Part shown: positions 45,847 to 56,299 of the stretch, piece by piece | Layout of the letters: every line of letters begins with the position of its first letter | Position numbering within the stretch: the stretch's first letter is position 1 | Origin: Pomphorhynchus laevis | Taxonomy: Eukaryota > Acanthocephala > Palaeacanthocephala > Echinorhynchida > Pomphorhynchidae | DNA length: 64,000 nt | Assembly: GCA_012934845.2 (NCBI GenBank) | Contig: WNNJ02003665.1 | Location: forward strand, 434,001 to 498,000 | Reading direction: 5' to 3' | Translations under genes and position numbers: made by a program | Notes under the pieces: generated by a model | Told to the model about the DNA's origin: nothing | The model's input: only the letters and a program-made list of their open reading frames with translations | The model's database searches: none

Positions 45847-46078
45847 AACGAATCAAGTGCATGATGTACTAGAAAATCTCTAGTAACATCATCTAGAGTG
45901 ATGAACTAGCACTACAGCTTCACCAAATAGGATCATTAGCAAAAGCACTGACTAATGCCAGCGCAAAGTATCTTTATATCTGATTACTTTTAATATGAAT
46001 TTTTCAAATAATACCGTTCCGCGTGAATTTTTGTAATCATATAAGCCCGACGCGAAATAAAGACGAAGAACACTGCTA

Positions 46079-46162
46079 GATACCGTTTCGTCACCACTAT
46101 GACTCATCAGTGCCAGTTCCCTCTCACTGCTGTATGCAGAGGAGGACTAGCAGACGGCAATC
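46079..46162 (-). ncRNA. Type III hammerhead, family B monomer 2, intact core
   Basis: Minus strand: TTGCCGTC (stem III and GUC site), stem I TGCTAG with CTGGCA around a 30-nt loop, CTGATGA, stem II GTCAT/GTGAC (one G-U pair), GAAA, stem III ACGGTA (one G-U). All core bases are canonical, and changes compared with monomer 4 keep pairing. Confidence 0.8.
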
Positions 46163-46395
46163 AACGAATCATGTGAATGATGCTCTAGAAAATCTCTAGT
46201 AACAGCATCATATAGTGATGAACCAGCACTACAGCTTCACCAAATAGGATCATTAGCAAAAGCACTGACTAATGCCAGCGCAAAGTATCTTTATATATGA
46301 TTACTTTTTATATGAATTTTTTAAATAATACCGTTCCGCGTGAATTTTTGTAATCAAATAAGCCCGACGAGAAATAAAGACGAAGAACACTGCTA

Positions 46396-46479
46396 GATGC
46401 AGTTTCGTCATCACTATGACTCATCAGTGCCAGATCCATCCCACTGCTGGATGCAGAGGATGACTAGCAGACGGCAATC
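46396..46479 (-). ncRNA. Type III hammerhead, family B monomer 3
   Basis: Core CTGATGA, stem II GTCAT/ATGAC, GAAA all intact; stem III is TGCCGT against ACTGCA, one internal mismatch. GUC cleavage site and stem I TGCTAG/CTGGCA present. Confidence 0.78.
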
Positions 46480-46597
46480 AACGAGTCATGTGAATGGTGT
46501 AGTAGAAAACCTCTAGTAACATCATCATATAGTGCTGAACCAGCACTACATCACCTAAGCTGTAGTGCTTTCTAGTACATCATTCACATGATTCGTT

Positions 46598-46681
46598 GAT
46601 TGCCGTCTGCTAGTCATCCTCTGCATCCAGCAGTAAGAGGGATCTGGCACTGATGAGTCATTGTGATGACGAAACGGCATC
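46598..46681 (+). ncRNA. Type III hammerhead, family B monomer 4, best copy
   Basis: Plus strand. Stem III: TGCCGT (46601-46606) with ACGGCA (46674-46679), six Watson-Crick pairs. The cleavage triplet is GUC, C at 46607. Stem I: TGCTAG (46608-46613) with CTGGCA (46644-46649), one G-U; its loop contains an ATCCTCT/AGAGGGAT sub-hairpin. Core CTGATGA 46650-46656. Stem II: GTCAT/ATGAC with loop TGTG. GAAA 46671-46674. Only stem III is open, hence type III. An alternative CTGCTAG/CTAGCAG pairing competes with stem I. Activity is predicted, untested. Confidence 0.87.
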
Positions 46682-46735
46682 TAGCAGTGTTATTCGTCTT
46701 TCTTTCGCGTCGGGCTTATATGATTACATAAATTC

Positions 46736-48400
46736 ATGGTCTTTTAGTACCTATAGAACTGACCTATAGATGACTTCTAATCTCAATTCTAATACATTAT
46801 ATATCGTTAATTAACTGAGTTTTAAAAACCATTACCTTTTATAAATCTAAATCATTTAAAATTCTTAAGATTAAAATATTTACTTTTTAATTGGTACATA
46901 GTATAAAATACGTAGACTCAGTTGACTGTTTTAATACTTCTTCCATTCTGCTAAATCTCACCTTGACAATGTTGCAGCGTACTGATCTCTCCTGAAGGTA
47001 CTAGCTTACTGTTATTATATAGTTTGCCTTATATATCTATTTGAGGCCAAATCAATCTAAAATTACGCATTATAACCCCGTACTGGTGGAAGTCGTTCCA
47101 AAATATATCTCTAAAGCTTCTTTCATCTGTCTAAATGTTTTAAACTAATGTCGTCTTGATCTTCTTATCGCATTTTATCCGATTGCCCATCTGTTTAAAT
47201 TGTTCAGCTTGCACTCGCCTTCTCTTAGTAAAATGCCACTTGAGTATGATAGTGAAGCGTCCATTCTGATGAAGAAAATTTTGGGAAAATTTTGGGAAAT
47301 TTTTGTCTTGTCCATTAAACTCGAAAAATTCACATTTCAACTTTGGAAAATCAATCATTAGCGTGCATTTGTCTCCGCTGTTGTGCTTGGCCGATGAATA
47401 TGGGCAGAAACCTGATAAAATAGCAGTTTATCTAAATAATCTCTAATCTTAATTATGCTACATTATATATCATATATTAATAAATTAATAAAAATACCGC
47501 GTTAAAAAATCATAAGTATAGAAAATCCTAAGATTATGGAATACTTGAACTCAGATAAACAAGGTTTTACATAAAAACAAAATCCTAAGATTGTGGAATA
47601 CTTGAACTCAGATAAACAAGGTTTTACATAAAAACAAAGTTTTACAGTTTCACAGTTTGTTCATCTTATGAAACAAAAAATATGTTTGCTTTTTAAAAAA
47701 ATGTCAATAAAACTTTATTTAAATTAAACATGCTAAAGAGCAATTATAGATTGCTCATGATGATAAACGAATTTAGATTTTATTGCATACATTTTGTATT
47801 TTTAATCATCATTTTAGAAAATCACAACACGTTAATGCAAAGTTTTTAATTCGAATTATTATATAAATATTAATATATTTATAATGATATATTATATTAA
47901 TTAATTATTAATTATGAATATATTTAAATATTAAACACTTCTGTAAATATACGTTATTCAATTTGGCATGATAACATGGATTCATGAATGCAATTGATTA
48001 CATCATGAATGCATTGAATTAAATTACAAATATCCTATACACAATTGTGACAGGAAACAATATTTCCGATCTTGCTTATTAGTCTATACATAATAGGCAA
48101 TTATATCAATTCTACTTATCTCTTAAATTAATTTTATTGTTCGACGTTAGAATAATTAAATATCTCTAAAATATTTAGCATCTTATAATTCGAAGTCATT
48201 TCAAAAATGTTTATATAATTTTATTATTCGATTCTTAATGTGCAATATGTTTCATAAATAAAATGTTACTCATCTTCAAATGTCTATAAATTCAATGTTG
48301 CAATGCTAATGTAACTTTTAAATATATTTTTATTTCACAAATATTAATATTTCATGTGTCGAGTTTACATATGGCTAATAGCATCATCGAACTAAAGATA
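46736..48400. other. AT-rich region with small repeats
   Basis: Contains a 58-bp direct duplication (units from 47522 and 47580, AAATCCTAAGATT), an inverted dispersed terminus near 46915 (TACGTAGACTCAGTTGACTG) and a PLE-tail relic near 47402 (AAACCTGATAAAATAGCAG). A minus-strand frame at 47140-47358 (72 codons, PKLKCEFFEFNGQDKNFPKF) has no family I can name. Confidence 0.4.
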
Positions 48401-48439
48401 AAAATAATTTTGAATGATCAAAAAACCGTTGAATCATTT

Positions 48440-48545
48440 TGTACGGCTGAAAGATTGTAACTCCGTCAGGTTAATGTACCTGAAGATGGCGGGAGCACCC
48501 GTCGAAACGTTGTAACGTTTTTGAAATAAAGGTCGAATTCCACTC
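48440..48545 (+). ncRNA. Hammerhead-like motif with GAAACGTTG
   Basis: CTGAAGA (48480-48486), T, stem GGCGGG/CCCGTC with loop AGCA, GAAA (48504), then ACGT...ACGT able to form a 4-bp stem III, and an AATAAA-like AAATAAAGG tail. The phrase CTGAAGATGG...GTCGAAACG is widespread in animal genomes; I associate it with Penelope-type elements from memory. Stem I is not convincing, so it may be a relic. Confidence 0.45.
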
Positions 48546-49900
48546 CTTGAAATCTTTTATAAAGATAATTTTATATGACGTTATTGAACTAGTAATATCC
48601 GCTTTAAATAAGAATCACAAACTTTGTCAAATTCAACGTTAGTTTAACTCCTCAATTTGATATATCAATTAATACATTCAAGCAGGCAATTGTTTCTTGA
48701 AAGAGATGTTAAAAATATTAATAATGGCAAAACGAAATGAATAATAGCGGTTGTACATTATTGATATGGTAAAATGAGAATTTTGAATAATATTTCGTAT
48801 TTTTAGATAAATACAAAAAATTTAATAAAAAATTTAATTGAAAATGAATTTTATATTTGATGGCAAAGCAGTCAAGTAGTAACAAGTTTTCCCAATTTAT
48901 ACAATGCTTTTGGAGTAACTTACTAACAGTAAAAATCCAATATAAATATACACCAAAGCATACATTATTAAGTAAAGCAATTTTGTCATTTTGCTGGGCT
49001 TTAAATTTTTAACGCAATTGCTCCTCATTGTGCAGTCAGAAATAATAATGATCAAAGTTAGACTGGCTAGATTAATCTCATCTTTATTGTTTCGCTGACT
49101 TATATCCCATAACAGAAAATATTGCAATTCTAACGCCTGCTATTTCGTATTTATTTCCACAGCTGAGACCTGGAAGTATGACAAATTTTACGATTAATTG
49201 ACTTTTCTTCGCTTGTTCAAGCACTTAATGGTTATTTACATAAGGTAATTTACATAACGGAATTTTAAGTGAACATTTTGCTATTTTAGAGTAAGACCGA
49301 TTTTATAGTTATCATTAAATTATAATATATAATTTATGATTAGGTTTAGTGAAACATAAGTAGACATCAAATTTTTGTAAAAGTACAATTTATATAATGG
49401 GTAAATATGCATTAATTATGAAATTAAATCGTTAATTAATAAATTAATGAATCGATGAATTAAATAAACTGTAATGTTGTTACATAATTTATCAATGAAT
49501 TATTAATTGATGAATTAATAAATTAATGAAAATAAAAATATAATTGGTAAATATAATTATGAAATGAAATCATTATTGATAAAATTTATAAATTGTAAAT
49601 TATTATCGTTAATTATAAGATTTAATATAAACATTAATAATGTAATTATAACATTACATTATTAATTATTTATTAATTATTTATTATTAAATTACACATT
49701 TATTTCATAGTTTTAATTTAAGTCAATTTTGTTACATTAATTTATAATGACCTATCCATTTATAACATGAGTAATAAGGCTTTACTATATATTACAGAAT
49801 TAGCGTAACAAAATATTAATTTAGATTTAAACAATTAAAATAAGATGACTGAATGAATGCCTCCAGTAAATCATTGGAGTAATAAGATGGATAATAAATA
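48546..49900. other. AT-rich region, nothing recognised
   Basis: Long AATTAATAAATT-type runs at 49420-49700. No gene or structured repeat supported. Confidence 0.4.
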
Positions 49901-51130
49901 ATATACTCTGCATTAGAATTTGGATACACAAGATAATCAAATTTCACCGGAGAAAATAAATCATTTACATTCATTTGACCCCGCTGATATGTTGGGTCGA
50001 AGAATAGGGGCTAAACCCTGATAGCATAGCAGTTCCTCCTGATGACCTCTTATCTTTATTCTTAATCATCGTATGTTATTTATTAGTCAATTCATCAAAT
50101 TCATGAATTCATGAATTATAAATTAATGAATTCATAAAAATTTAGTTAAAAGTTATAAAATCTAATTTACAAAAATTAAGTTATAAAATTATGAATTGTA
50201 GAAAATCTTAAGATTTAGATATTTGTTTCAAATAAATATTCATGCATATCAAATAATATTAAATATAATACATTAAATAATGAAATTTTAAGAATTGCAA
50301 CAATTTGTAACAATATTGTTTTTCTTCAAAATCATTTAAATAATTTAATAGATACATATTGTAAACTTGGTTACTTTAAAAAGTTAACAAAACTAAACAA
50401 TACCAATATTGAGGATAAAGAAAGTAAATATCTACATATTTTCGCATGAGCATTCATGCATACCATATAATATTAAATATCAAATCAGCTAACTGAGTCT
50501 ACTTATTTAATATAATTATAAACAAAACAAAACATAATAATTAAATAATAAAATTAATAATTGTTTTTAGATTTTCTATAATTTAAATTAAGTTAAAATA
50601 AAAAAATTGAAATTTAAAATAAACGTCATTTTTATGAATTGACCAATAAATAATGAAATGTTAACAATTGCAACAATTTGTAACGATATAGGTTTTCTTC
50701 AAAATCATTTAAATAATTTAATGGTTGTATATTTTAAACTAGGTTACTATAAAAATATCATCAAACAGAAAATAATAAAATATATAAATCAACACAATAA
50801 TATCGAAAATAAATTTAAACTCTTAAGCGGAAATTTTTTATTGATTGATAATAAATAATATACTTTATTAGAATAAGATACTATTTAAGCAATATATACT
50901 ATAGTATATATTGTATATACTATACAATATATACTATATAAATAATTTATTATTCAATGTATTATATTTAATATTATATGGTATGCATGAATGCTTATGT
51001 AAAAAATTTTAATAAATAATTTATTTCGTATTAGAATAAGATACAAAAAAAATCAAATTTCATGAGAGGAATACGTCATTAGGATGTATTTGTTCCTGCT
51101 GCTATGTTGGGAATCAATTAGCTAAACGGA
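49900..51130 (+). mobile_element. PLE 3' fragments (cluster part 1)
   Basis: Three pieces. 49900-50060: structured 3' region (CCCCGCTGATATGTTGGGTC, CTGATAGCATAGCAGTTCCT). 50215-50480: C-terminal coding (ATCTGTAACAAT-type run for an IATICN-like phrase, LQNHLNNLIDTY). 50655-51130: another C-terminus (NDIGFLQNHLNNLMVVYFKL, then KYINQHN) with its own 3' region. A copy of the dispersed terminus CAAATCAGCTAACTGAGTC splits the second and third. All are 5' truncated. Confidence 0.7.
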
Positions 51131-51589
51131 TTTGTCTAAAGCTTTTACTAAAACTCGCCTTTTAAACATTTTCGTTTTGTTTATAAAGTCTCGTTAGTAT
51201 TTTATTAATATTTGAACAAACTTCCCCATTCCTAACTTCCGATCAAAGTAATTTTGAAGCTTTAGAAATTTAATTAAACGTTTTTGGCATTTAATAGAAC
51301 ATTATAAAATAAACTTTAACAAAATATATTTGTAATTATTCATATAATTCTATGGGTATTAAGTATACTTATATGGATATAGACGAATTTGATACGTGGA
51401 TAAAAAGAATATAAAGAAGATTCTCAATGTCACTTTAATTGCTGTAATTTGTTACTTATAAAAATTCAGCTGTTATGGATATTTTTAGTTATTTAATATT
51501 TATATATTTATGTTTATGCATTCATTGTTAAGTTAATAAAAAGTGTTTAATATTGGAATTGATAAAGTCATAAAGTTGAACTCATTTGT

Positions 51590-51725
51590 GATTCCAGCTC
51601 TAATTTCCGAATAGTAGCTGATATAATTGCAAACACACTAGCTTTAAGTGTTACATCCGAGACAATAAGTATTCTGAAAGCAGACAGCGCATACCAATTA
51701 GCCGTTAACCATTCCAAAAATTATT
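51590..51725 (+). pseudogene. TAF6-like histone-fold fragment (tentative)
   Basis: After an AG at 51598 the plus strand encodes SNFRIVADIIANTLALSVTS and ETISILKADSAYQL. IANTLALSVTSET...YQL aligns by eye with the TAF6 histone fold pattern VAES-MGI-...-EET...LL..-V-YR. A possible continuation near 52040-52110 (SGKSSSTTIYHALD, against GKRQKLTTSDIDYALK) ends in stops. It could be a decayed TAF6 copy, an exon of a real gene, or chance similarity. Confidence 0.3.
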
Positions 51726-52189
51726 GATAAAAGCTAAATTTACTAAAGTACATCAATTCCGTTTGTAATATTAATTTGTTAATGTCTGATTTTAAAATTT
51801 CGGTATTTGACTTGCACTCTGACATTCGGTATTTGAAACATTCAGAATTTTGGTATTTAAATATCATTTTTACTTTAAAATGTTTACTATAAAGTGACAA
51901 AATTATAGACAATCAAAAGACGGTTTCTTAAAAAAGTCAATGGGAAATGCTGTGTATTTTATTTTTAGCAAATATTTTATGACCCTCTTTAAATAATATA
52001 GTGTTAGAGTTTATAATGTTAATTGTTTTATTAAAACACTTTACGAATTTTAGTTCATATTGTTGCTGAGCGGCAAATCATCTTCAACTACGATTTACCA
52101 TGCATTGGATTAACACTAAATTGTTGTAAAAATGTTAAATCAAATGACATTGTAAAGTCTATAGGAGAATATTAAAGTTTTTGCAGCGC

Positions 52190-54200
52190 ATTCTTGCATA
52201 CCAAATAAAATTAAATATAATACATTAAATAATGAAATTTTAAGTTTTTCTTCAAAATCATTTAAATAATTTAATAGATACATATTTTAAACTAGGTTAG
52301 TATAAAAATAACATCAAGCAGAAAATGGTAAAATATTTAAATTTGTTTAGCTGCTATGTTTGGTAGAAAAATAGTGCCGAAACCTGATACCATAGCAGTT
52401 CCTTACTTATTTAAATAGTAAAATATATAAATCAACACAATAATATAAAGAATAAATTTTAGCGGAAAATTTTTATATTGACTTCTAAATTGTATGAAGA
52501 TATGAAATATATACTTATTTATATATTTATTAATATATACTTAATATGAAATATACTTATTTTAATAGCCATCGATACATTGATAATTTAACTCTAATAA
52601 TTTGTATTCAATAAGCGAACAAACTTATTTAAGTAGCCTTATTCTTAATAACATTAATATTAATGATAAAGAATGTGTATATCTAGATATGAACATTAAA
52701 TTAACATCAATTAAAACTACCATATATTTATATCGTAACGATGACATATTTAAATTTACAAGAAACATATTTTTGCATGAGCATTCATGCATACCATATA
52801 ATATAAAATATAATACATTAAATAATGAAATTTTAAGAATTGCAACAATATGTAATGATATTGGCTTTCTTCAAAATCATTGAAATAATTTAACTGAAAA
52901 CAATTTAAAAAGTTATAAATTCGATATTTATATAAAAATATCAATTAGATATATTGATAATATATCTGTATTTGGCTCTAATAATTTTTACCCAATAAGT
53001 GAACAAATCTATCAGATTAACCTTATTCTTAATAAAACTAATATTGATAATAAATAATGGATATATTTAGCTTATATTTGTTTATTTATCATTAAAACTA
53101 TTAACTTTTATTGTAAATATTAGAAATTTTATAAATGGATAGTAAATAATATTTTTAAATTTTAAATTTAACGATAAAATCAATTAAATTAAAAATAAAT
53201 TTGGATCGAGGTAGAATTATCCTTAATAAAGATGTAAATAAATCTAAACTATATGAATATATAAAATATGTTTTGATATATTGGTGATGTGTATTTAATG
53301 TTAATAATTTTTATTCAATTAGTGAGCACATTTATCCAGAAAGCCTTATTCTTAACAAAACCAATATTAATGATAAAGAAGGTGTATATCTAGATATGAA
53401 CATTAAATTAACATTAACTAAAACTACTATTAATTTATATCGTAAAAATGACATATTTAAATTTACAAGAAACATATTTTTGCATGAGCATTCATGCATA
53501 CCATATAATATAAAATATAATACATTAAATAATGAAATTTTAAGAATTGCAACAATATGTAATGATATTGGCTTTCTTCAAAATCATTTAAATAATTTAA
53601 TAGATACATATTTTAAACTAGGTTACTATAAAAATAACATCAAACAGAAAAGAGTAAAATATATAAATCAACACAATAAATATAATTTAAACTCTTAAGT
53701 GGCAAATTTTTATGGATGGATAATAAATAATATACTTTGTATTAGAATAAGATACTAGATAGTTATTTCAGAGGAAATACATCATTAGCATGTATTTGGC
53801 CCCGCTGCAATGTTGGGTAGAGGAGTTAGGGGCCTAACTCCTCTGGTAAACTTTTAAGAGGGAAATTTTTAATAATTAAATAATCAAATACGTTGTATTT
53901 GAACTTGATTTAAATTATAAAAATCTTAAATAATCTTTGATTATTTAATTATTAAATTTTGATTTAGCATTAGTATGTTTTGTTTAGTTTATAATTATAT
54001 TAAATACGTATACTCAGATAGCTGATTTGATTTATAACCAGAATAAGACACACTAAATAATCAAATTTCATCAGAGTAAATACGTCATTAGCATGCGTTT
54101 GACTCCGCCGCTATGTTGGGTCGAAAAATAGGGACCAAAATCTGATAACATAGCAGTTCTTCCTGATAACCTATAATCCTTATTCTGATACAACGTATGT
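52190..54200 (+). mobile_element. PLE RT C-terminal copies and 3' tails (cluster part 2)
   Basis: Several 5'-truncated copies in tandem. 52602-52883 and 53396-53698 are open frames with YLDMNIKLTLTKTTINLYRK, NDIFKFTRNIFLHEHSCIPY, and LQNHLNNLIDTYFKLGYYKN. These correspond to the PLE blocks for FLDL.I, YDKRDDF.F, SNIP and the IRYARIC region. Near 52940 a block RYIDNISVFGSNN is the catalytic region with YIDN for YIDD. 53720-53830 and 54030-54190 are 3' tails (CCCCGCTGCAATGTTGGGT; CTGATAACATAGCAGTTCTT). None is full length. Confidence 0.78.
54100..54175 (+). ncRNA. Conserved hairpin in PLE 3' tails
   Basis: GCTATGTT (54110) pairs with AACATAGC (54149), enclosing GGTC/GACC. The same two stems recur in the copies at 49990-50025 (with a paired change, GATATGTT/AGCATAGC being imperfect), 52353-52400 and 18.0-19.1 kb versions. 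It may be the element's 3' recognition structure; it lacks hammerhead core bases. Confidence 0.45.
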
Positions 54201-55250
54201 TGTTTATTATTTAATTTATAAAAATTGACTTTTATTTTAAATTTCAATTTTAAATTTTAACTTGATATTAATTGTATTAAATCTTATGTAAAAATTATTT
54301 AGCATTTATAATTATTTATTATTTAATTTTATTTATCATTATTTTTTATTTATAAATAATATAAAATACGTAGACTCGGTTAGCTGATCTGATTCAAAGG
54401 TTTGATTTCTTATAAATATTAAAATTATTTTAATAATTATTTTAATTTCTTGAAATATTAAAATATTTTTGTGCATTTTGTTTTCTTTATTATACTTGAA
54501 ATTTAAATTTCATTTTTGCTTTGTCACCTTTATCTTCGAAATGGGAAAAATTTGCTTACATCTAGTTTTCACTTTCAATGGATAATATACACTTGCTTAA
54601 ACGTCTCATCGAAACAAGACGTTGCCAATTCAGTTCAACGTTGATCTATAAATTTTCCAAATATTAAATGGAATATAAATTACAAATTCGCAAAATCGGC
54701 TTTATTTTACATAATGCCTAATAGACAAATATCTTTTACGGTCAATATCAAATGGAGATAATGCACAGGTGACATTTATGACGGATTGATTAGGTCAATA
54801 AATACGTTTGAACCTCAAATTTGCCATTATGTGTTTCAATGTCTGAACCTAAATTATTTTTATTTTTAAACATTAATTTCGGCAATACCAAACTTAAAAA
54901 TAGCCAGACAACTCTTTTATTTTAAAAAAATATCATAATAAATAGATAAAGAATTTTTTATTTATGAATCTGTGTGAATTTTACAAAAAAAGATCATTAT
55001 TCAGTGATAAAAATTTATTCAGTTTATTTTAAATGAATTATAACTTTTAGTATATGAAGGAATTGGTTAAATGTGTTTGACAAACAAAATTTGGTATTTA
55101 ATCAAAATAACAAAATGTATACAAAAATCTAAACAATTTAATAAAAATTTATATCAAAATATCTAAATTTTTAATTGGTTTAGTTTTATTACCCACACAG
55201 GATTGATGAAATAAAATAAATTATTTGTTAGAAATATACCCATTCTGATC
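54200..55250. other. AT-rich spacer
   Basis: Begins with an inverted dispersed terminus (ACGTAGACTCGGTTAGCTGA near 54368). The rest has no gene, repeat or structure I can support. Confidence 0.4.
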
Positions 55251-55440
55251 TGTATTTTAAATTTTTAAATATTCAGGAACAATAAGGTATAGTTGAACGA
55301 CAACATATATCGCTAGAACTACTAGCATCTTCAGAAATTAACACATTGTTAATTTCTGAAGATGCTAGTAGTTTTTAGCGAAATATCAAACTAATTTCTG
55401 TTGTCATTAAACTATACCTGATTGTCCCTGGATATTTAAA
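55250..55440. repeat. Palindromic element with inverted hammerhead-like motifs
   Basis: Outer arms ATATTCAGGAACAATAAGGT...and ACCTGATTGTCCCTGGATAT, inner arms GAACTACTAGCATCTTCAG and its complement. Plus strand: CTGAAGA (55356), T, GCTA...TAGC, GAAA (55380). The inverted left motif ends GATA instead of GAAA. Same layout as 14636-14811, with different outer arms. Confidence 0.68.
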
Positions 55441-55985
55441 AATTTAATAAATTATTTAAAACAATATTTATGCTAAATGCTGTAGTTATTTAAAGTTATT
55501 TAGAAATAACTTTAAAATGGAATTTGTAGACTGAATTTGAAATAATCTGATGAGCTGCTCACATCAAAAAGTAACAACACAGAATCAACACAAAGGAATA
55601 AAATAACGAGAAAATAAAACACAAAAAATTGCTAAATTGTAGCAGATAATCAATTAATTTAAACAAAATAGATTATTTAAAATGGATTAATAATTACTTT
55701 TGTTTCCTTGCATTAATTTCCCTTACAAAATTTTTACAATTTATAAATTTTTTCTTTGAATTACCGTTTAGACGAAATATTAAAAGAAATAATTTATTTT
55801 ATTTCATCAATGCTGTGTTGGTTATCAAACTAGGCCAGTTAAAAATGTCAGTCGGCACAAATGCAATTCTTAATGACATTTAAAATATCGATTTATCGAA
55901 ATACTAAAAATATTATTGTAGTATTAAAAATGTTCGCAGTAAAAATTATTATAATATTATTAAATATTATTATAATATACTTATA
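55441..55985. other. AT-rich spacer
   Basis: No supported features. Confidence 0.4.
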
Positions 55986-55990
55986 CAGAA

Positions 55991-56147
55991 ATCAAAATGG
56001 CAAGACGCCCGCATGAGGTAGAAATTTTTCGATTAAATTTTCGATTCCAGTTTGGAATCATCATCAGAAATTGTAAGTTTTTATAACCATAAATTTTTTA
56101 ATAAATTTGCTACCTCATGCGGGGTGTCTTGCCATTTCTATTTTGAT
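55991..56147. repeat. Palindromic element, complete version of the 25.5-kb motif
   Basis: Arms ATGGCAAGACGCCCGCATGA and TCATGCGGGGTGTCTTGCCA (about 37 nt, few mismatches) enclose a minus-strand motif CTGATGA, T, stem GATTCC/GGAATC, GAAA (56066-56038). A short plus-strand frame over the right arm is not a gene. Confidence 0.7.
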
Positions 56148-56299
56148 AATTTAACAGTGACCCCGAGCACCTTCCGTTTAAATGAAACCTACACCGAAAA
56201 ACTAAAACCAACAAAGTTTTCCAGTTTATGTGAGAATGATAATAAACGTCTCTTAAGAATGCTAATAAAAATCAGCTAACATAAATAATACAGAAACAT

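Larger units (their letters stand above)
45729..46735. repeat. Family B: 316-bp tandem array with type III hammerheads and an inverted end unit
   Basis: Three head-to-tail monomers (ribozymes on the minus strand, starts spaced 316 and 317 bp) are followed by a partial monomer in inverse orientation, so the array begins with GCCCTACGCGAAAG-type sequence and ends with its complement (CTTTCGCGTCGGGC). Each monomer holds one hammerhead plus about 230 bp that include TAGGATCATTAGCAAAAGC and CAGCGCAAAGTATC. No ORF is shared by the monomers. I infer a retrozyme-like or satellite element whose monomer length corresponds to one ribozyme-to-ribozyme unit. Confidence 0.85.

Noticed and set aside
47140-47358. 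Retroelement gag reading of a 72-codon frame (PKLKCEFFEFNGQ)
   Set aside because: The similarity is limited to a few residues, with no flanking pol sequence or terminal repeats. I found no LTR element anywhere in the window.
49990-50060. PLE 3' tail as a hammerhead (CTGATGA near 50038 and GAA after GGTC)
   Set aside because: The parts are in an order and spacing that do not form stems I-III. Only the GCTATGTT-type hairpin is consistent between copies.
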